Below, one piece after another: positions 1-10,392 of a DNA stretch of 64,000 nucleotides. The stretch comes from JAYPCI01 sp038124645 (GTDB lineage: Bacteria; Pseudomonadota; Alphaproteobacteria; Pelagibacterales; Pelagibacteraceae): assembly GCA_038124645.1 (NCBI GenBank), contig JAYPCI010000003.1, positions 16,302 through 80,301 on the forward strand, written 5' to 3'. The position numbers and the translations under genes were made by a program. Within the stretch, counting starts at the first letter, position 1. Each line of letters opens with the position of its first letter. The notes below the pieces were generated by a model that did no database searches, was not told the DNA's origin, and saw nothing but the letters and a program-made list of their open reading frames with translations.

Positions 1-136
1 TAAATGGAATTCTTAACCTTAAATTTTTACTTAATTCAGTGCTTAATTGTGTTGAAGATGGAAGAACAGACGAATACTTTGGAATTAGAAGTACATCATC
101 ATAAGTTAAAGCTTCTTTAATAGAATCCATATACAT
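1..136 (-). CDS. guaB: IMP dehydrogenase, N-terminal fragment
   Basis: This is the first 45 codons of a gene that runs off the left edge. The reverse-strand translation begins [20 protein letters not shown] and continues with YSSVLPSS and LSTELSKN. That is the conserved opening of IMP dehydrogenase, which oxidises IMP to XMP in the committed step of GMP synthesis in the cytosol. Two in-frame ATGs lie at 136 and 130; the family usually begins just before the ALTYDDV block, so either could be used. It follows rlmE in the same direction after about 30 bases. The catalytic Cys loop and CBS domains lie outside the window. Confidence 0.9.
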   Translation of the reverse strand, partial: MYMDSIKEALTYDDVLLIPKYSSVLPSSTQLSTELSKNLRLRIPF

Positions 137-167
137 TTATATATTATTCTACTAATTTATAAAGTCT

Positions 168-770
168 TCACTTCAAACAAACAATGTATGTCTCTTTAGA
201 TTCCCTTTTGCTAGCTTCAGGGTTAAAAAAATGTATTTTTTTAAAGTTTTTCTTGGCATTTTGTTGCACCAAATCAAAATCTGTTCCCATGAATAGTTTA
301 GCTACTAAATGCCCACCTGGCTTTAGATACTTTTTACCAAAAGAAAGAACATCTAAGGTTAGCCCATTGGTCCTGATACAATCTAAATCTTTATTTCCTG
401 TAGTATCTGCAGCCATATCAGATACGATTATATCTAATTTATTATCAAAAAATCTTGCTATCTCTTCCTGGGTTTCTGCCAAATTAAAATCTTTCTTGAT
501 AAATTTTACATTTTTTATTGGTTGGATATCTTTAATGTCAACTGCAAGGATTTTTCCATTTCTAATCTTTTCAGATGCTAATTGTGACCAACCACCAGGA
601 GATGCTCCGAGATCAACAAAATTTGAATTTGGTTTTAATATCTTAAACCTATTGTGAATTTCTAATAATTTATATACAGCTCTTGATCTATATCCTGTAA
701 CTTTTGCCTGTTTAAAAAAAGGATCTCGATGTTTTTTGATTATCCATGATTTTGACTTTTTATTAACCAT
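168..770 (-). CDS. rlmE: 23S rRNA (uridine-2552-2'-O)-methyltransferase RlmE/FtsJ
   Basis: A 200-residue FtsJ-type methyltransferase that 2'-O-methylates U2552 in the A-loop of 23S rRNA, a late step of 50S assembly. The SAM-binding block VDLGASPGGWSQ lies near residues 52-63. The K-D-K-E catalytic tetrad is recognisable: Lys34 in AVYKLL, Asp in SDMA near 117, Lys in VAKLF near 158 and Glu in ESKETYIV near 194. Length is normal for the family. It is tightly packed behind pssA (0-base spacing) and ahead of guaB, suggesting shared transcription from the phospholipid genes. Confidence 0.93.
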   Translation of the reverse strand: MVNKKSKSWIIKKHRDPFFKQAKVTGYRSRAVYKLLEIHNRFKILKPNSNFVDLGASPGGWSQLASEKIRNGKILAVDIKDIQPIKNVKFIKKDFNLAETQEEIARFFDNKLDIIVSDMAADTTGNKDLDCIRTNGLTLDVLSFGKKYLKPGGHLVAKLFMGTDFDLVQQNAKKNFKKIHFFNPEASKRESKETYIVCLK

Positions 771-1562
771 TTAAAGAATATTTTCATGTTCTTCATCATC
801 AAACTTTTTTTGTAAATTATTTTTTCTTATATATGTAATTAAACTTATAGGAATATGTAAAATATATAGTATGCCAAAAACAAGAAGGGCTTCAAATGTA
901 TAAAAAATTAAACCGATTAATGCTAATCCTATTATTAAAAAAATAAAAGGAGTGTGACTAGATTTAAAACTAATTTTTTTAAAAGAAAAAGTTGGAAGTT
1001 TGCTAATCAACATTATTGCAACGATTAATGTTAGTATTGGAGAAATAAATCTTAAATTTAATCCTGTATTAAAATCTGACATTTCATAAATAAGAGGTAA
1101 TAATATCAAAATTGCACCAGCTGGTGATGGTATCCCCTCAAAATAATTTAATTTCCATTCCTCATTGTTTTGTGCTGAAGTTAAATTAAATCTCGCCAGT
1201 CTTAAAACGCAACAAATTGAAAAAATTAATACTATAGCCCATCCAATTTTACCGTAACTATTAAGTTCCCAAAAATAAATAATAAATGCTGGAGCAATAC
1301 CAAAACTCACAAAGTCTGTTAGAGAATCTAATTCTTTACCAAAATCAGATGTGCCTTTAATTAATCTTGCTACACGACCATCTAGAGCATCTAACAATGA
1401 GGCGATTAAAATAAATATTACAGCCATTGTAAAATTTCCGTCTAAAGAATACTTGATAGAGGTGATCCCTAGTGAAACGCCAATCAAAGTAATTATATTT
1501 GGAAGCATATATCTAGTTTTTTTTGCAGATACTAATTTGATCTGTTGTTTATTCTGCTCCAT
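771..1562 (-). CDS. pssA: CDP-diacylglycerol--serine O-phosphatidyltransferase
   Basis: An integral-membrane CDP-alcohol phosphotransferase of 263 residues that makes phosphatidylserine from CDP-diacylglycerol and serine. The full family signature DG-x2-AR-x8-G-x3-D-x3-D is visible around residues 60-83 (DGRVARLIKG, then G, D and D at the expected spacing). About seven to eight hydrophobic segments follow. It starts 1 base after psd ends, so the two steps from CDP-DAG to phosphatidylethanolamine are encoded together. The adjacent psd makes phosphatidylserine the far more likely product than phosphatidylglycerol phosphate. Confidence 0.92.
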   Translation of the reverse strand: MEQNKQQIKLVSAKKTRYMLPNIITLIGVSLGITSIKYSLDGNFTMAVIFILIASLLDALDGRVARLIKGTSDFGKELDSLTDFVSFGIAPAFIIYFWELNSYGKIGWAIVLIFSICCVLRLARFNLTSAQNNEEWKLNYFEGIPSPAGAILILLPLIYEMSDFNTGLNLRFISPILTLIVAIMLISKLPTFSFKKISFKSSHTPFIFLIIGLALIGLIFYTFEALLVFGILYILHIPISLITYIRKNNLQKKFDDEEHENIL

Positions 1563-1563
1563 A

Positions 1564-2214
1564 TTATAATTCTGCTATTAGACTTTCGCCGGCAATTACA
1601 TTTTGACCTAATTTTACAAATATCTGTTTAGAACTTTCAAATATAACATCCACTCTACTACCAAATCTGATCATACCTATTCTATCACCTTGAGACAAAT
1701 TTTGTCCCTCTTGAACTTCACAAACTATTCTTCTAGCTATCAATCCAGCAATTTGCACAATAATTATTGTTTTGTTAGTTTTATCTTTTAATTGATAGTA
1801 ATGCCTTTCATTTTCCTCGCTTGCTTTATTTAAGGTTGCATTCAAAAATTTTCCTGGTTTATAAAACAATTTTTCAATTTGACCTGACGTAGGAATACGG
1901 TTTACGTGACAGTTAAAAACATTCATAAAAATACTTACTCTAGTAAATTTTTTATTTTCAAGTCCAAGTTCACTGGGTCCTTGAATCTCATTTATTTCTG
2001 AGACAACGCCATCTGCTGGACTGACCAAAAAGTTATCATTCCCGATTGATATTCTTTCTGGATCTCTAAAGAAAAAATATACCCAAATAGTTAGCAAAAT
2101 TGCTAACAGCCCTAAAAAATTATTAAAATTTATCAAGATCAAAGAAAGAATTATCCCGATAGCAAGGAATTTATATCCCTCTTTATGAATTTTTGGAAAA
2201 ATTGTATCAAACAT
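1564..2214 (-). CDS. psd: phosphatidylserine decarboxylase proenzyme
   Basis: A 216-residue short (archaeal-type) phosphatidylserine decarboxylase that converts phosphatidylserine to phosphatidylethanolamine at the inner membrane. Gly185-Ser186 in the sequence RFGSRVDV is the self-cleavage site that yields the pyruvoyl group on the new alpha chain. Two hydrophobic stretches in the first 50 residues (FLAIGIILSLILI and LAILLTIWVYFF) anchor the protein. The conserved SPADG block and the His in NVFNCHVNR are present. It is the first gene of the psd-pssA-rlmE-guaB run and is divergent from icd across 59 bases. Confidence 0.94.
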   Translation of the reverse strand: MFDTIFPKIHKEGYKFLAIGIILSLILINFNNFLGLLAILLTIWVYFFFRDPERISIGNDNFLVSPADGVVSEINEIQGPSELGLENKKFTRVSIFMNVFNCHVNRIPTSGQIEKLFYKPGKFLNATLNKASEENERHYYQLKDKTNKTIIIVQIAGLIARRIVCEVQEGQNLSQGDRIGMIRFGSRVDVIFESSKQIFVKLGQNVIAGESLIAEL

Positions 2215-2273
2215 TTTAATTTACTATTTTAACGTAATATGTATAAAAAGCGCTTAAAATCAATTTCTAATTT

Positions 2274-3488
2274 ATGGCGAAAATTAAAGTTAAAAACCCT
2301 GTAGTAGAATTAGACGGTGATGAAATGACTAGAATTATCTGGTCTTTTATCAAAGATAAATTAATCAAACCTTATTTAGACATCGAATTGAAGTATTACG
2401 ACCTAGGTATGGAAAGCCGTGACAAAACTTCTGACCAAATCACTGTTGATGCTGCCAATGCTATAAAAAAACATGGCGTAGGTGTTAAGTGCGCAACTAT
2501 TACTCCTGACGAAGCTAGAGTTAAAGAGTTTAGTCTTCAAAAAATGTGGAAGTCTCCAAATGGAACAATAAGAAATATTTTAGGAGGCACAGTATTTAGG
2601 GAACCGATTATTTGCAAAAATATTCCTAAACTTGTTCCTGGGTGGACGCAGCCAATTGTAATTGGAAGACATGCTTTTGGTGATCAATATCGAGCCACTG
2701 ATTTTAAAGTTCCTGGTAAAGGTAAATTAAAAATAAGTTGGACTTCTGAAGATGGTAAAGACAAAATAGAAGAGGAAGTTTTTGATTTTCCAAGTTCAGG
2801 TATCTCATTAGCAATGTATAATTTGGACAACTCAATTAAAGATTTTGCCCGTGCCTGCATGAACTATGGCCTGAATAGAAAATGGCCTGTCTATATGTCA
2901 ACAAAGAATACAATTTTAAAAGTTTATGATGGTAGATTTAAAGATTTATTTCAAGAAGTGTTTGAAAAAGAATTTAAAGCTGAGTTTGAGAAAAATAAAA
3001 TTACTTACGAACACCGATTGATTGACGATATGGTTGCATGTGCCATGAAATGGAATGGTGCATATATATGGGCCTGTAAAAATTACGATGGTGATGTGCA
3101 ATCAGACACGGTTGCTCAAGGATTTGGTTCTTTGGGTTTGATGACTAGTGTTTTAATGACACCGGATGGTAAAACTGTTGAGTCTGAAGCGGCACATGGA
3201 ACCGTGACTAGACATTATAGACAACATCAACAAGGCAAAGAAACATCCACGAATCCTATAGCATCAATTTTTGCTTGGACAAGAGGACTGGCACATAGAG
3301 GTAAATTAGATTCAAATAAAGAGCTGATTGATTTTGCTAATACATTAGAAAAAGTTTGCGTTGAAACAGTTGAAAGTGGATCTATGACGAAAGATTTAGC
3401 AATTTTAATAGATAAAAATTCTAAATATTTAACAACGAACCAATTTCTAGAAGCTATTAATTCCAATTTAAAAAAAAAATTAAATTAA
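2274..3488 (+). CDS. icd: isocitrate dehydrogenase (NADP+)
   Basis: A 404-residue isocitrate dehydrogenase of the homodimeric, eukaryote-like NADP class, which oxidatively decarboxylates isocitrate to 2-oxoglutarate in the TCA cycle. Diagnostic blocks are [12 protein letters not shown] near the N-terminus, the substrate loop [12 protein letters not shown], the metal site [12 protein letters not shown], and the cofactor region [16 protein letters not shown] followed by [12 protein letters not shown]. The length is typical. Its last 9 bases overlap the 3' end of the convergent alaS gene, so no terminator separates them. Confidence 0.96.
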   Translation: MAKIKVKNPVVELDGDEMTRIIWSFIKDKLIKPYLDIELKYYDLGMESRDKTSDQITVDAANAIKKHGVGVKCATITPDEARVKEFSLQKMWKSPNGTIRNILGGTVFREPIICKNIPKLVPGWTQPIVIGRHAFGDQYRATDFKVPGKGKLKISWTSEDGKDKIEEEVFDFPSSGISLAMYNLDNSIKDFARACMNYGLNRKWPVYMSTKNTILKVYDGRFKDLFQEVFEKEFKAEFEKNKITYEHRLIDDMVACAMKWNGAYIWACKNYDGDVQSDTVAQGFGSLGLMTSVLMTPDGKTVESEAAHGTVTRHYRQHQQGKETSTNPIASIFAWTRGLAHRGKLDSNKELIDFANTLEKVCVETVESGSMTKDLAILIDKNSKYLTTNQFLEAINSNLKKKLN

Positions 3489-6158
3489 ACTAGACTCTAT
3501 AATCTCTCTAACTTTAGAAATATCAGCCTTCTTCACCCCTCCTGCTTGGGCAAAATCTTTTCTTCCACCGCCGCCTGAACCTCCTAGAACTTGCGCAGCT
3601 TGTTTTACTAATTTAACAGCATCATATTTTTCTATTAATTTATTAGTAACGCCTACTGCTAATCCTATTTTATCATCAGAGACACTGATAGCTAATACTA
3701 CACCTTCTTTTATTTCTTTTTTTCCTTGATCAACTAACTTTCTTAGTTCTTTTGATGGAAGACCCTCAAGAAACTGATATCTGAAAATAAAATTGTTAAT
3801 TTTTTTGTCATTAATAATATTTTTATTCTTATCTGATAATATCTTTTTAATTTTTTCAGACTCTAATTTTTTATTAAGCTCCTTTATTTGATCAGGTTTT
3901 TCAAGATTGCTTATGTTTGGGGGAAGACTAATATTTAAATTTATTAGTTCTTTTTTTAATGTTTCAATTAATTTGTCTTCCTCTTCAGATTTTGTTTGAT
4001 TAATTTGTTGAATATTTTGTTCGTATATTTCTAATTGCTTCCCTCTTAAAGCTTCTACTCTTCTAATCCCTGAAGCGATTGAAGATTGACTTATAACTTT
4101 AAATTTACCTATGTCCTTAGTATTTTTGACATGAGTTCCTCCACACAACTCTATCGAAAAGAAATTATTATTTTCTTTACCCATAAAAACCACTCTCACT
4201 TCCTCGCCATATTTTTCCCCAAACAAAGCAAGTGCACCTAGATCTGTAGCTTCTTTAGGAGTCATAATTCGTGTTTGTACTTCTGAAGAACTTTGAACAT
4301 AATTATTAACCATTTTATCAATTTTGATTAAGTCATCTTTTTCTATAGGTTTATTATGACTAAAATCAAATCTAAGTCTTTCAGGTGTTACCAGTGATCC
4401 TTTTTGCGCTACATGCTTACCGAGAGTTCGCCTTAAAGACTCATGCAATAAATGTGTCGCTGAATGATATGCTTTTGAATTATCTCTTTTTTCTTTATTA
4501 ATTTCCAAAGATACGGATTGACCAGTTTTAATTGTACCTGATTTAACTTCTCCGATGTGTAAAAATAAATCGCCAAACTTTTTTTGAGTATCATTTATAA
4601 CTATTTCGCAATTATCATTAAAAATTTTACCTTGATCACCTACTTGCCCTCCCGATTCTGCATAAAAAGGTGTTTGATTGGTAATAACTGCAATTTTATC
4701 TCCTGCTTTAGCTGTATCTTTAAATTCATCATTTACAGATAATTTTAAAACTACTCCCTGCGCTTTTTCAAATTCATAACCTAAAAATTCTGTAGGATTT
4801 AGATCTTCTCTAACCTTAAACCATTTTTTATCCAAAGATTTATCGCCTGAGCCTTTCCAATTAGCTCTAGCAAGATTTTTACTTTGTTCCATGTGTTTAT
4901 TAAATTCTTCAATATCAACTTTTAATTTTTTGTTTTTTAAAATATCAGCAGTAAGATCAAGTGGAAAACCATAAGTATCATATAATTTAAAAGCAACCTC
5001 ACCCGGTAAAGTTTTATTTTTAACTTTTAAGATATTTTCTTCTAAAATTTTAATACCTCTTACGAGTAAAGATGAAAATTTTTCCTCTTCATTTTTTAAA
5101 GTCTCTATTATTAAATCTTTAGCTCGTCCTAATTCTGGATAACTAGAGTCCATTTCTGATAAAAGACTATTAAATAGTCTAAAAAATACAGGATCTTTAC
5201 AACCAAGCGTATGTGCGTGACGCATACCCCTTCTCATGATCCTTCTTAGCACATAACCTCTTCCTTCATTTGAAGGTAAAACGCCCTCAGCAATTAAAAA
5301 ACTTGCGGCTCTTAAATGATCAGCTATTACACGATGACTTGCTATTGTATTTGAGTTTACTTTTGTTTTTGTTATATCAGCTGATGCTTGCATTATTTTT
5401 TGAAAATGATCTATTTCGTAGTTGTCATGAGTTCCTTGTAAGACAGCAGTCATTCTTTCAAGACCCATTCCTGTATCGACCGAAGGCTTGGGTAGATTTA
5501 TTCTTTTATTTTTATCTATTTGTTCAAATTGCATAAATACTAAATTCCAAATCTCAATAAAACGATCTCCATCTTGATCTTTTGACCCTGGAGGCCCCCC
5601 TTGAAGTTTGTCCCCATGATCATAAAAAATTTCTGAACATGGACCACATGGACCTGTATCACCCATTGACCAGAAATTATCAGTGGTTGAAATTTTAATT
5701 ATTCTACTTTCAGGAAGTCCTGCTATTTTTTTCCATAATTTAAAAGACTCTTCATCTTCTGAAAAAACAGTCGCTGTTAATTTTTCTTTGGGTAGAGAAA
5801 ATTCTTTTGTTAATAATTGCCAGGCATAATTAATAGCTTGTTCTTTAAAATAATCACCAAAGGAAAAATTACCTAACATCTCAAAAAATGTGTGGTGGCG
5901 AGGAGTATAACCAACATTATCTAAATCATTATGTTTACCGCCTGCTCGAACACATTTTTGTGCAGTAGTTGCAGTTTTATAAGATCTTTTTTCTAAGCCT
6001 GTAAAAACATTTTTAAATTGTACCATCCCAGAATTGGTAAACATTAAAGTTGGATCGTTATTTGGAACTAAATTGCTTGAATGCACTTCTTCATGATTAT
6101 TTTTTTTAAAATAATCTAAGTATTTTTTTCTTACATCTGTAAGTAGAAATTTAGCCAT
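3480..6158 (-). CDS. alaS: alanine--tRNA ligase
   Basis: A full-length 892-residue alanyl-tRNA synthetase charging tRNA-Ala. The class II catalytic core opens the protein ([16 protein letters not shown], then the [20 protein letters not shown] motif near residues 85-110). The editing domain carries [11 protein letters not shown] and the later CGGTH zinc-type motif. The C-terminal DHHA1 oligomerisation/tRNA-binding domain ends with the glycine-rich [16 protein letters not shown]. No truncation is apparent. It lies downstream of recA but beyond a strong hairpin terminator at 6213-6244, so it probably has its own promoter. Its 3' end overlaps icd by 9 bases. Confidence 0.97.
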   Translation of the reverse strand: MAKFLLTDVRKKYLDYFKKNNHEEVHSSNLVPNNDPTLMFTNSGMVQFKNVFTGLEKRSYKTATTAQKCVRAGGKHNDLDNVGYTPRHHTFFEMLGNFSFGDYFKEQAINYAWQLLTKEFSLPKEKLTATVFSEDEESFKLWKKIAGLPESRIIKISTTDNFWSMGDTGPCGPCSEIFYDHGDKLQGGPPGSKDQDGDRFIEIWNLVFMQFEQIDKNKRINLPKPSVDTGMGLERMTAVLQGTHDNYEIDHFQKIMQASADITKTKVNSNTIASHRVIADHLRAASFLIAEGVLPSNEGRGYVLRRIMRRGMRHAHTLGCKDPVFFRLFNSLLSEMDSSYPELGRAKDLIIETLKNEEEKFSSLLVRGIKILEENILKVKNKTLPGEVAFKLYDTYGFPLDLTADILKNKKLKVDIEEFNKHMEQSKNLARANWKGSGDKSLDKKWFKVREDLNPTEFLGYEFEKAQGVVLKLSVNDEFKDTAKAGDKIAVITNQTPFYAESGGQVGDQGKIFNDNCEIVINDTQKKFGDLFLHIGEVKSGTIKTGQSVSLEINKEKRDNSKAYHSATHLLHESLRRTLGKHVAQKGSLVTPERLRFDFSHNKPIEKDDLIKIDKMVNNYVQSSSEVQTRIMTPKEATDLGALALFGEKYGEEVRVVFMGKENNNFFSIELCGGTHVKNTKDIGKFKVISQSSIASGIRRVEALRGKQLEIYEQNIQQINQTKSEEEDKLIETLKKELINLNISLPPNISNLEKPDQIKELNKKLESEKIKKILSDKNKNIINDKKINNFIFRYQFLEGLPSKELRKLVDQGKKEIKEGVVLAISVSDDKIGLAVGVTNKLIEKYDAVKLVKQAAQVLGGSGGGGRKDFAQAGGVKKADISKVREIIESSLI

Positions 6159-6212
6159 ATTGATTAAAATACAGTTATATTTTTTTATTGTCTATAATTG
6201 AAAATAAAATAA

Positions 6213-6244
6213 AAACACGGAAGTTTGTTAAAACTTCCGTGTTT
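6213..6244 (-). terminator. intrinsic terminator of recA
   Basis: A perfect 14-bp inverted repeat (AAACACGGAAGTTT, loop GTTA, AAACTTCCGTGTTT) sits 19 bases after the recA stop. On the minus strand the stem is followed by a T-rich tract (TTTTTATTTTATTTT), as in a Rho-independent terminator. It insulates recA from alaS. Confidence 0.9.
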
Positions 6245-6262
6245 GAGAGTATTCGATGGAAT

Positions 6263-7360
6263 TTATTCTTCTTTATCGCTAATTTTTTCTTTTGGAGATG
6301 GATTTCCTTCTATTTTTTTAGAAATTAATCCTGCTTTATCTCTGATGGCTTTTTCTATTTCATCAGCAACTTGAGTATTTTGCTCTAAATAAGATTTGGC
6401 ATTCTCTCTGCCTTGTCCAATTTTCTCACCTTTGTAAGCATACCAAGCACCAGATTTCTCTAAAATTTCAGCTTTAGCACCTAAATCAATAAGTTCACCT
6501 GATTTGCTGATACCTTTGCCATACATTAGATCAAATTCAACTACTTTAAAAGGAGGTGCAACTTTGTTTTTAACTACTTTAACCCTAGTTGTATTTCCAA
6601 TTATTTCATCTTTATCTTTAATTGCTCCTACTCTTCTAATATCCATTCTTACAGATGAGTAAAATTTTAAAGCGTTTCCACCAGATGTAGTCTCAGGGTT
6701 TCCAAACATCACACCAATTTTCATTCTTATTTGATTTATAAAAATCACCATAGTGTTTGCTTTTGCTATAGATCCCGTTAATTTTCTCAGCGCCTGACTC
6801 ATTAATCTGGATTGAAGACCAACGTGAGTGTCGCCCATTTCACCTTCTAACTCAGCTTTTGGTGTTAAAGCAGCAACAGAGTCTATAACTAACACTGAAA
6901 CTGAACCTGATTTAATTAGGGTATCTGCAATTTCTAGAGCTTGCTCACCTGTATCTGGTTGTGAAATTAGTAATTCATCTGTTTTTACACCTAATTTTTT
7001 GGCATAACTTGGATCCATTGCATGTTCAGCGTCAACGAAAGCACAAATGCCGCCTGCTTTTTGAGCTTCAGCAACTACTTGTAACGCCAATGTTGTTTTT
7101 CCTGAAGATTCTGGACCATAAATTTCAATTATTCTACCTTTTGGTAGACCGCCAATGCCTAATGCTAGATCAAGACTTAAAGAACCAGTAGAAATAGCTT
7201 CTATATCTATCGCTTTCTGTTGACCCAATCTCATAATTGAGCCTTTTCCAAAGTTTTGGTCTATTTGACTAATTGCAGCATCTAAAGACTTTTGTTTTGC
7301 CTTATTTTCCTGCTCTTTTTTGTTATCTGACTTAACAACTTTTAAATTATTTTTATTCAT
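6263..7360 (-). CDS. recA: recombinase RecA
   Basis: A 365-residue RecA, the strand-exchange ATPase of homologous recombination. The Walker A motif GPESSGKTT lies near residues 80-90, Walker B ends in [10 protein letters not shown], and the loop residues following [20 protein letters not shown] and the [17 protein letters not shown] block match the family. The C-terminal tail is short and charged, as usual. A GAGGT ribosome-binding site lies 5 bases before the ATG. Transcription appears to be single-gene, with a strong terminator downstream. A possible SOS-like operator is listed separately. Confidence 0.98.
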   Translation of the reverse strand: MNKNNLKVVKSDNKKEQENKAKQKSLDAAISQIDQNFGKGSIMRLGQQKAIDIEAISTGSLSLDLALGIGGLPKGRIIEIYGPESSGKTTLALQVVAEAQKAGGICAFVDAEHAMDPSYAKKLGVKTDELLISQPDTGEQALEIADTLIKSGSVSVLVIDSVAALTPKAELEGEMGDTHVGLQSRLMSQALRKLTGSIAKANTMVIFINQIRMKIGVMFGNPETTSGGNALKFYSSVRMDIRRVGAIKDKDEIIGNTTRVKVVKNKVAPPFKVVEFDLMYGKGISKSGELIDLGAKAEILEKSGAWYAYKGEKIGQGRENAKSYLEQNTQVADEIEKAIRDKAGLISKKIEGNPSPKEKISDKEE

Positions 7361-7399
7361 ATTTTACCTCTTTTTTTTAATCGAATCGTTAATATAAAT

Positions 7400-7414
7400 G
7401 TACACATTTTGTTC
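7400..7414. promoter_or_regulatory. possible LexA-type operator upstream of recA
   Basis: The sequence GTAC-N7-GTTC lies about 40 bases upstream of the recA start. Alphaproteobacterial LexA commonly binds GTTC-N7-GTTC; this site differs at one base. Position in the presumptive recA promoter is suggestive, but the match is short, and no lexA gene is in the window to support it. Confidence 0.3.
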
Positions 7415-7455
7415 TTTTTAGCAAGTATTAATATTTTATGAGCAAAATGAGGGTA

Positions 7456-8903
7456 TTAGCTTGCTGTTAGATTATCGAAAGTAAGCCTACCGATAATAGC
7501 CATAAGTTCAAATTTTGAAATCATGTAGTCTTTTTGAGCTTTAGCAAGATTAATTTTAGCATTTAATAAAAGTGTTCTGGATTGAATTACCTCTAACGTG
7601 GTCCTTTTTTTGCCTGTCTCGTATTCTAAAGTAATTCCCTCATTAGCAATTTCAGCGGCTTTTACCTGGGCTTCAGTAGACTTTAAAACACTCTGAAATG
7701 ATTGAAATTTAGACCATGAATTTGAAGTATCAGTCTTATTTTTTTTAAGATTATCCTCGTAAAGTAATTTGTACTGAGCGACTTTATATTTTGCTTTTTT
7801 TATAGTTGAGAGATTTTCTCCACCTTTAAAAATAGGCCATGTAACGGTCGCTTTCACTGTCTCTTGATCTTGATCATCAACAGTAGAACTTGTACCTGAG
7901 GACTCTGAAGATTTAAATGACAAAGTAGCTGATGGAGAAAGACCCGCTCTCTCTATATTTAAATCTTTTTCTGATATTAAATAATCAATTTGAGAGATTA
8001 ATAATCCAGGGTTATTTTTTTCAGACTCTTGTAAAGCAGTTACTAAATTATTAGGTAAGTTAAGTTTGAAATCAACAAAAGAAACAATTTCAGGAACTTC
8101 AGTACCAATCACCCTTATAAAATTTTCCTTACTAGCTACATATTCTGTTTCCGATCTTATTAAATTAGCATAAGCACCAGCTAATGAGGATTCTGATTGG
8201 GCTAAATCAGTAAGACTTATTTCGCCTCTTTGCAAACGTGCTCTATCGGTCTCAACTTGTCTTTCAAAAAGGTCATTGTTTTCTTTATAAAATTTAAGGC
8301 TTTCTCCCTTATAATATAAATCATAATATGCATTGAGCGCGTCTAACATCACTGATTGCTCTGTACTTTTAAGTTTAATTTTTGCTTGTTCAACTTCTAA
8401 TTCAGATTTTTTATAATTATTAATACCTTGAAAACCNNNNNNNNNNNNNNNNNNNNNNNNNNNNNNNNNNNNNNNNNNNNNNNNNNNNNNNNNNNNNNNN
8501 NNNNNNNNNNNNNNNNNNNNNNNNNNNNNNNNNNNNTTGCTTGTTCAACTTCTAATTCAGATTTTTTATAATTATTAATACCTTGAAAACCATCAAATAT
8601 TTTTTGGGTAATTTCATAAGATCTTGTTTCTGATTGAAGATTGGTATCTGATAAAGAACTTCCGCTTGAATTTGTTCTATTTGTAGAATTTTGATCTGAA
8701 ATATCCCCTGAAATAGTTAAATTTGGAAGAAACTTGCTTCTTGATATATTTTTATTTTCGTTGATGGCAGAAAAATTTTGTCTTTCTGCATTTAATTTAG
8801 AGTTTCCTTCATAAGCACTTTTTAAATAATTATCTAATTCTGCAGCATTTAAAAAGTTAAATGAAAATAAAATTATTAAAGATATTTTAAGAAATTTAAT
8901 CAT
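7456..8903 (-). CDS. tolC: TolC-family outer-membrane efflux protein (interrupted by false assembly gap)
   Basis: An outer-membrane efflux channel of the TolC/OEP family. It has an N-terminal signal peptide (MIKFLKISLIILFSFNFLNA) followed by two long alpha-helical repeats rich in coiled-coil residues. It would pair with an inner-membrane pump and adaptor not present here. As written it is broken into two frames by 100 N at 8437-8536. The 55 bases on each side of the N run are identical. Removing the N run and one copy (155 bases) restores a single frame reading GFQGINNYKKSELEVEQAKI across the join and gives about 430 residues, normal for TolC. I therefore call it one intact gene, not a pseudogene. 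Its start overlaps the upstream glycerate-kinase-like gene by 4 bases. Confidence 0.88.
8382..8591. repeat. 55-bp direct duplication flanking the N run (assembly artefact)
   Basis: Bases 8382-8436 and 8537-8591 are identical over 55 bases and sit immediately on either side of the N run. A 55-base overlap between contig ends is what an unmerged k=55 assembly graph join would leave. The restored tolC reading frame supports this explanation over a real duplication. Confidence 0.9.
8437..8536. other. assembly gap of 100 N inside tolC
   Basis: Exactly 100 N. The flanking duplication indicates that the true gap length is negative (a 55-base overlap) and that no sequence is missing. Confidence 0.95.
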
Positions 8904-9793
8904 AAAAATTTAATTTTACTTAATTTGTGTTTATTGTCTAAATCAATTATAACATCTGCATATTTAAAACGGTCCGCAAGCATTTGTTTGGTTATTCTTT
9001 CATAAAACATTACAAACCTTTTAATTTCTTTATTGCTCATTATTCTTGAACCACTTTTTTTATATTTAAGTTTTTGTTCTTGAAGCATTCTCCATTTTAA
9101 AACATGTTTAAATGAAGGTACTTTTAAAAATATAAATTTGTCTAATTTTTTGAAGACATTAATATATTTATTTTTTAACTCAAGATTTACTTTTTGCCTC
9201 CACATACAATCCCTATCTTCAAACTTTTCTAAATTATTAATAGGTTTTAACAATTTTTTTTGATTTTGTGGCCTAGCACCTATGCACCAGCCTTCAAAAA
9301 ATATAACATTTGGGCACTGCTTTACAAATTGCCACTTCTTTTTTTTATTTCTATCATCCTTTGATTTATCAAAGGTGGGGATATGAAAACTTTTAAATTT
9401 TTTTCTTTTAATAATCTTAAATATATTTGTAGCTAAATTTATATCGTGAGTTCCTGGAACGCCACGCGTTTGAAATAAAGGATGAATTTTTTTAGACATA
9501 ACAATCCTTTCTTTCCTGGTTTTATAAAGATCATCAATTGAAAAAATTACAGTCGAAAGTTTGTATTTGTATTGTAAAATTAATTTTAAAATTTGACTTA
9601 TGGTGCTTTTGCCGGATCCTTGACCACCTGCTAAACCAATGACAAAAGTTCTTTTTTTTTTAAGGACATTCTTATTTATATAATCAGCTATTGGTAAATA
9701 AAAATTATTTAATTGTCCAACCTTATCGTGAAATGGTTCACCAATAGCTTCTTGTTCTTTAAAAAAAAGTAAATACCTTTTGAGAAGATTCAT
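8900..9793 (-). CDS. P-loop sugar-acid kinase, probable D-glycerate 3-kinase
   Basis: A 297-residue cytosolic kinase of the phosphoribulokinase/uridine-kinase-like fold. The Walker A motif GLAGGQGSGKST lies near residues 53-64, followed by FSIDDLYKTRKER, and later the RGVPGTHD and FFEGWCIGARP blocks. This arrangement is typical of the plant-type D-glycerate 3-kinase group, which phosphorylates D-glycerate to 3-phosphoglycerate. Substrate assignment rests on family resemblance only; other small hydroxy-acids are possible. It overlaps the isomerase upstream by 1 base and tolC downstream by 4 bases, so the three are probably co-transcribed. Confidence 0.75.
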   Translation of the reverse strand: MNLLKRYLLFFKEQEAIGEPFHDKVGQLNNFYLPIADYINKNVLKKKRTFVIGLAGGQGSGKSTISQILKLILQYKYKLSTVIFSIDDLYKTRKERIVMSKKIHPLFQTRGVPGTHDINLATNIFKIIKRKKFKSFHIPTFDKSKDDRNKKKKWQFVKQCPNVIFFEGWCIGARPQNQKKLLKPINNLEKFEDRDCMWRQKVNLELKNKYINVFKKLDKFIFLKVPSFKHVLKWRMLQEQKLKYKKSGSRIMSNKEIKRFVMFYERITKQMLADRFKYADVIIDLDNKHKLSKIKFL

Positions 9794-10392
9794 TAGACTT
9801 TTTTTTGTATAGCTAATTCTAAAAAATCTATTCTGTCTTGCCCCCAGAATAACTCTTTATCAAATATATATGTAGGAGCTCCAAAAACTCCGTTGGCTAT
9901 AGCTTCTTCAGTATTTTTTTTGTACTCAATTTCATTCTCCTTTGAAAGAGTAACCTGACTTAAATCTTTAAAACTTAAACCTACCTTCTCACATGCCTGC
10001 TCAATTACTTTAATGTCAGATATATCTTTTTCATCTGACCAAAGATTTTTTAATAACTCGTGTCCTAAAATCAGTTTTTTACCTAATTTGATTGATGCAA
10101 TGACAAAATAATTAGGCAGATGAGGATTTGTTGGGGGAAAAAATTTTGGTTTTAAGTTAAGTTTAATATTCAGAAACTCACTCCAACGTTTTAATTCATC
10201 TAATCGATATTTTTGTCTTTCTGGACTTCTTTGTGGAACTGGCAAACCACCAGTTTTAGGAAAAATGCCACCCACCAAGTCACAGGGTTTCTCTAGAACT
10301 TCAACTTTGTACTTTTTTACAAGATCTTGAAATCTTTTAGAACCGAGGTAAGCAAATGGTGAGGCAACGCTATAGTAATACTCAATGATCAT
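9793..10392 (-). CDS. DsbA-family 2-hydroxychromene-2-carboxylate isomerase-like protein
   Basis: A 199-residue thioredoxin-fold protein of the GST-kappa/HCCA-isomerase group. The N-terminus IEYYYSVASPFAYLGSKRF carries the SPFAYLG motif in place of a redox CxxC, and the C-terminus has the cis-Pro block NGVFGAPTYIFDKELFWGQDR. The founding enzyme performs a glutathione-dependent isomerisation in naphthalene breakdown. In an oligotroph without other aromatic genes nearby, the substrate is unknown. It is the first gene of the isomerase-kinase-tolC run. Confidence 0.8.
   Translation of the reverse strand: MIIEYYYSVASPFAYLGSKRFQDLVKKYKVEVLEKPCDLVGGIFPKTGGLPVPQRSPERQKYRLDELKRWSEFLNIKLNLKPKFFPPTNPHLPNYFVIASIKLGKKLILGHELLKNLWSDEKDISDIKVIEQACEKVGLSFKDLSQVTLSKENEIEYKKNTEEAIANGVFGAPTYIFDKELFWGQDRIDFLELAIQKKV

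Noticed and set aside
184..657. A 157-codon plus-strand frame across rlmE
   Set aside because: rlmE on the minus strand has all catalytic motifs; this frame is its shadow.
8397..8903. A short TolC-like protein ending in VFKVLIIIKNLN, suggesting a frameshifted pseudogene
   Set aside because: The last residues come from the second copy of the 55-bp artefact read in the wrong frame; collapse of the duplication restores one intact gene.
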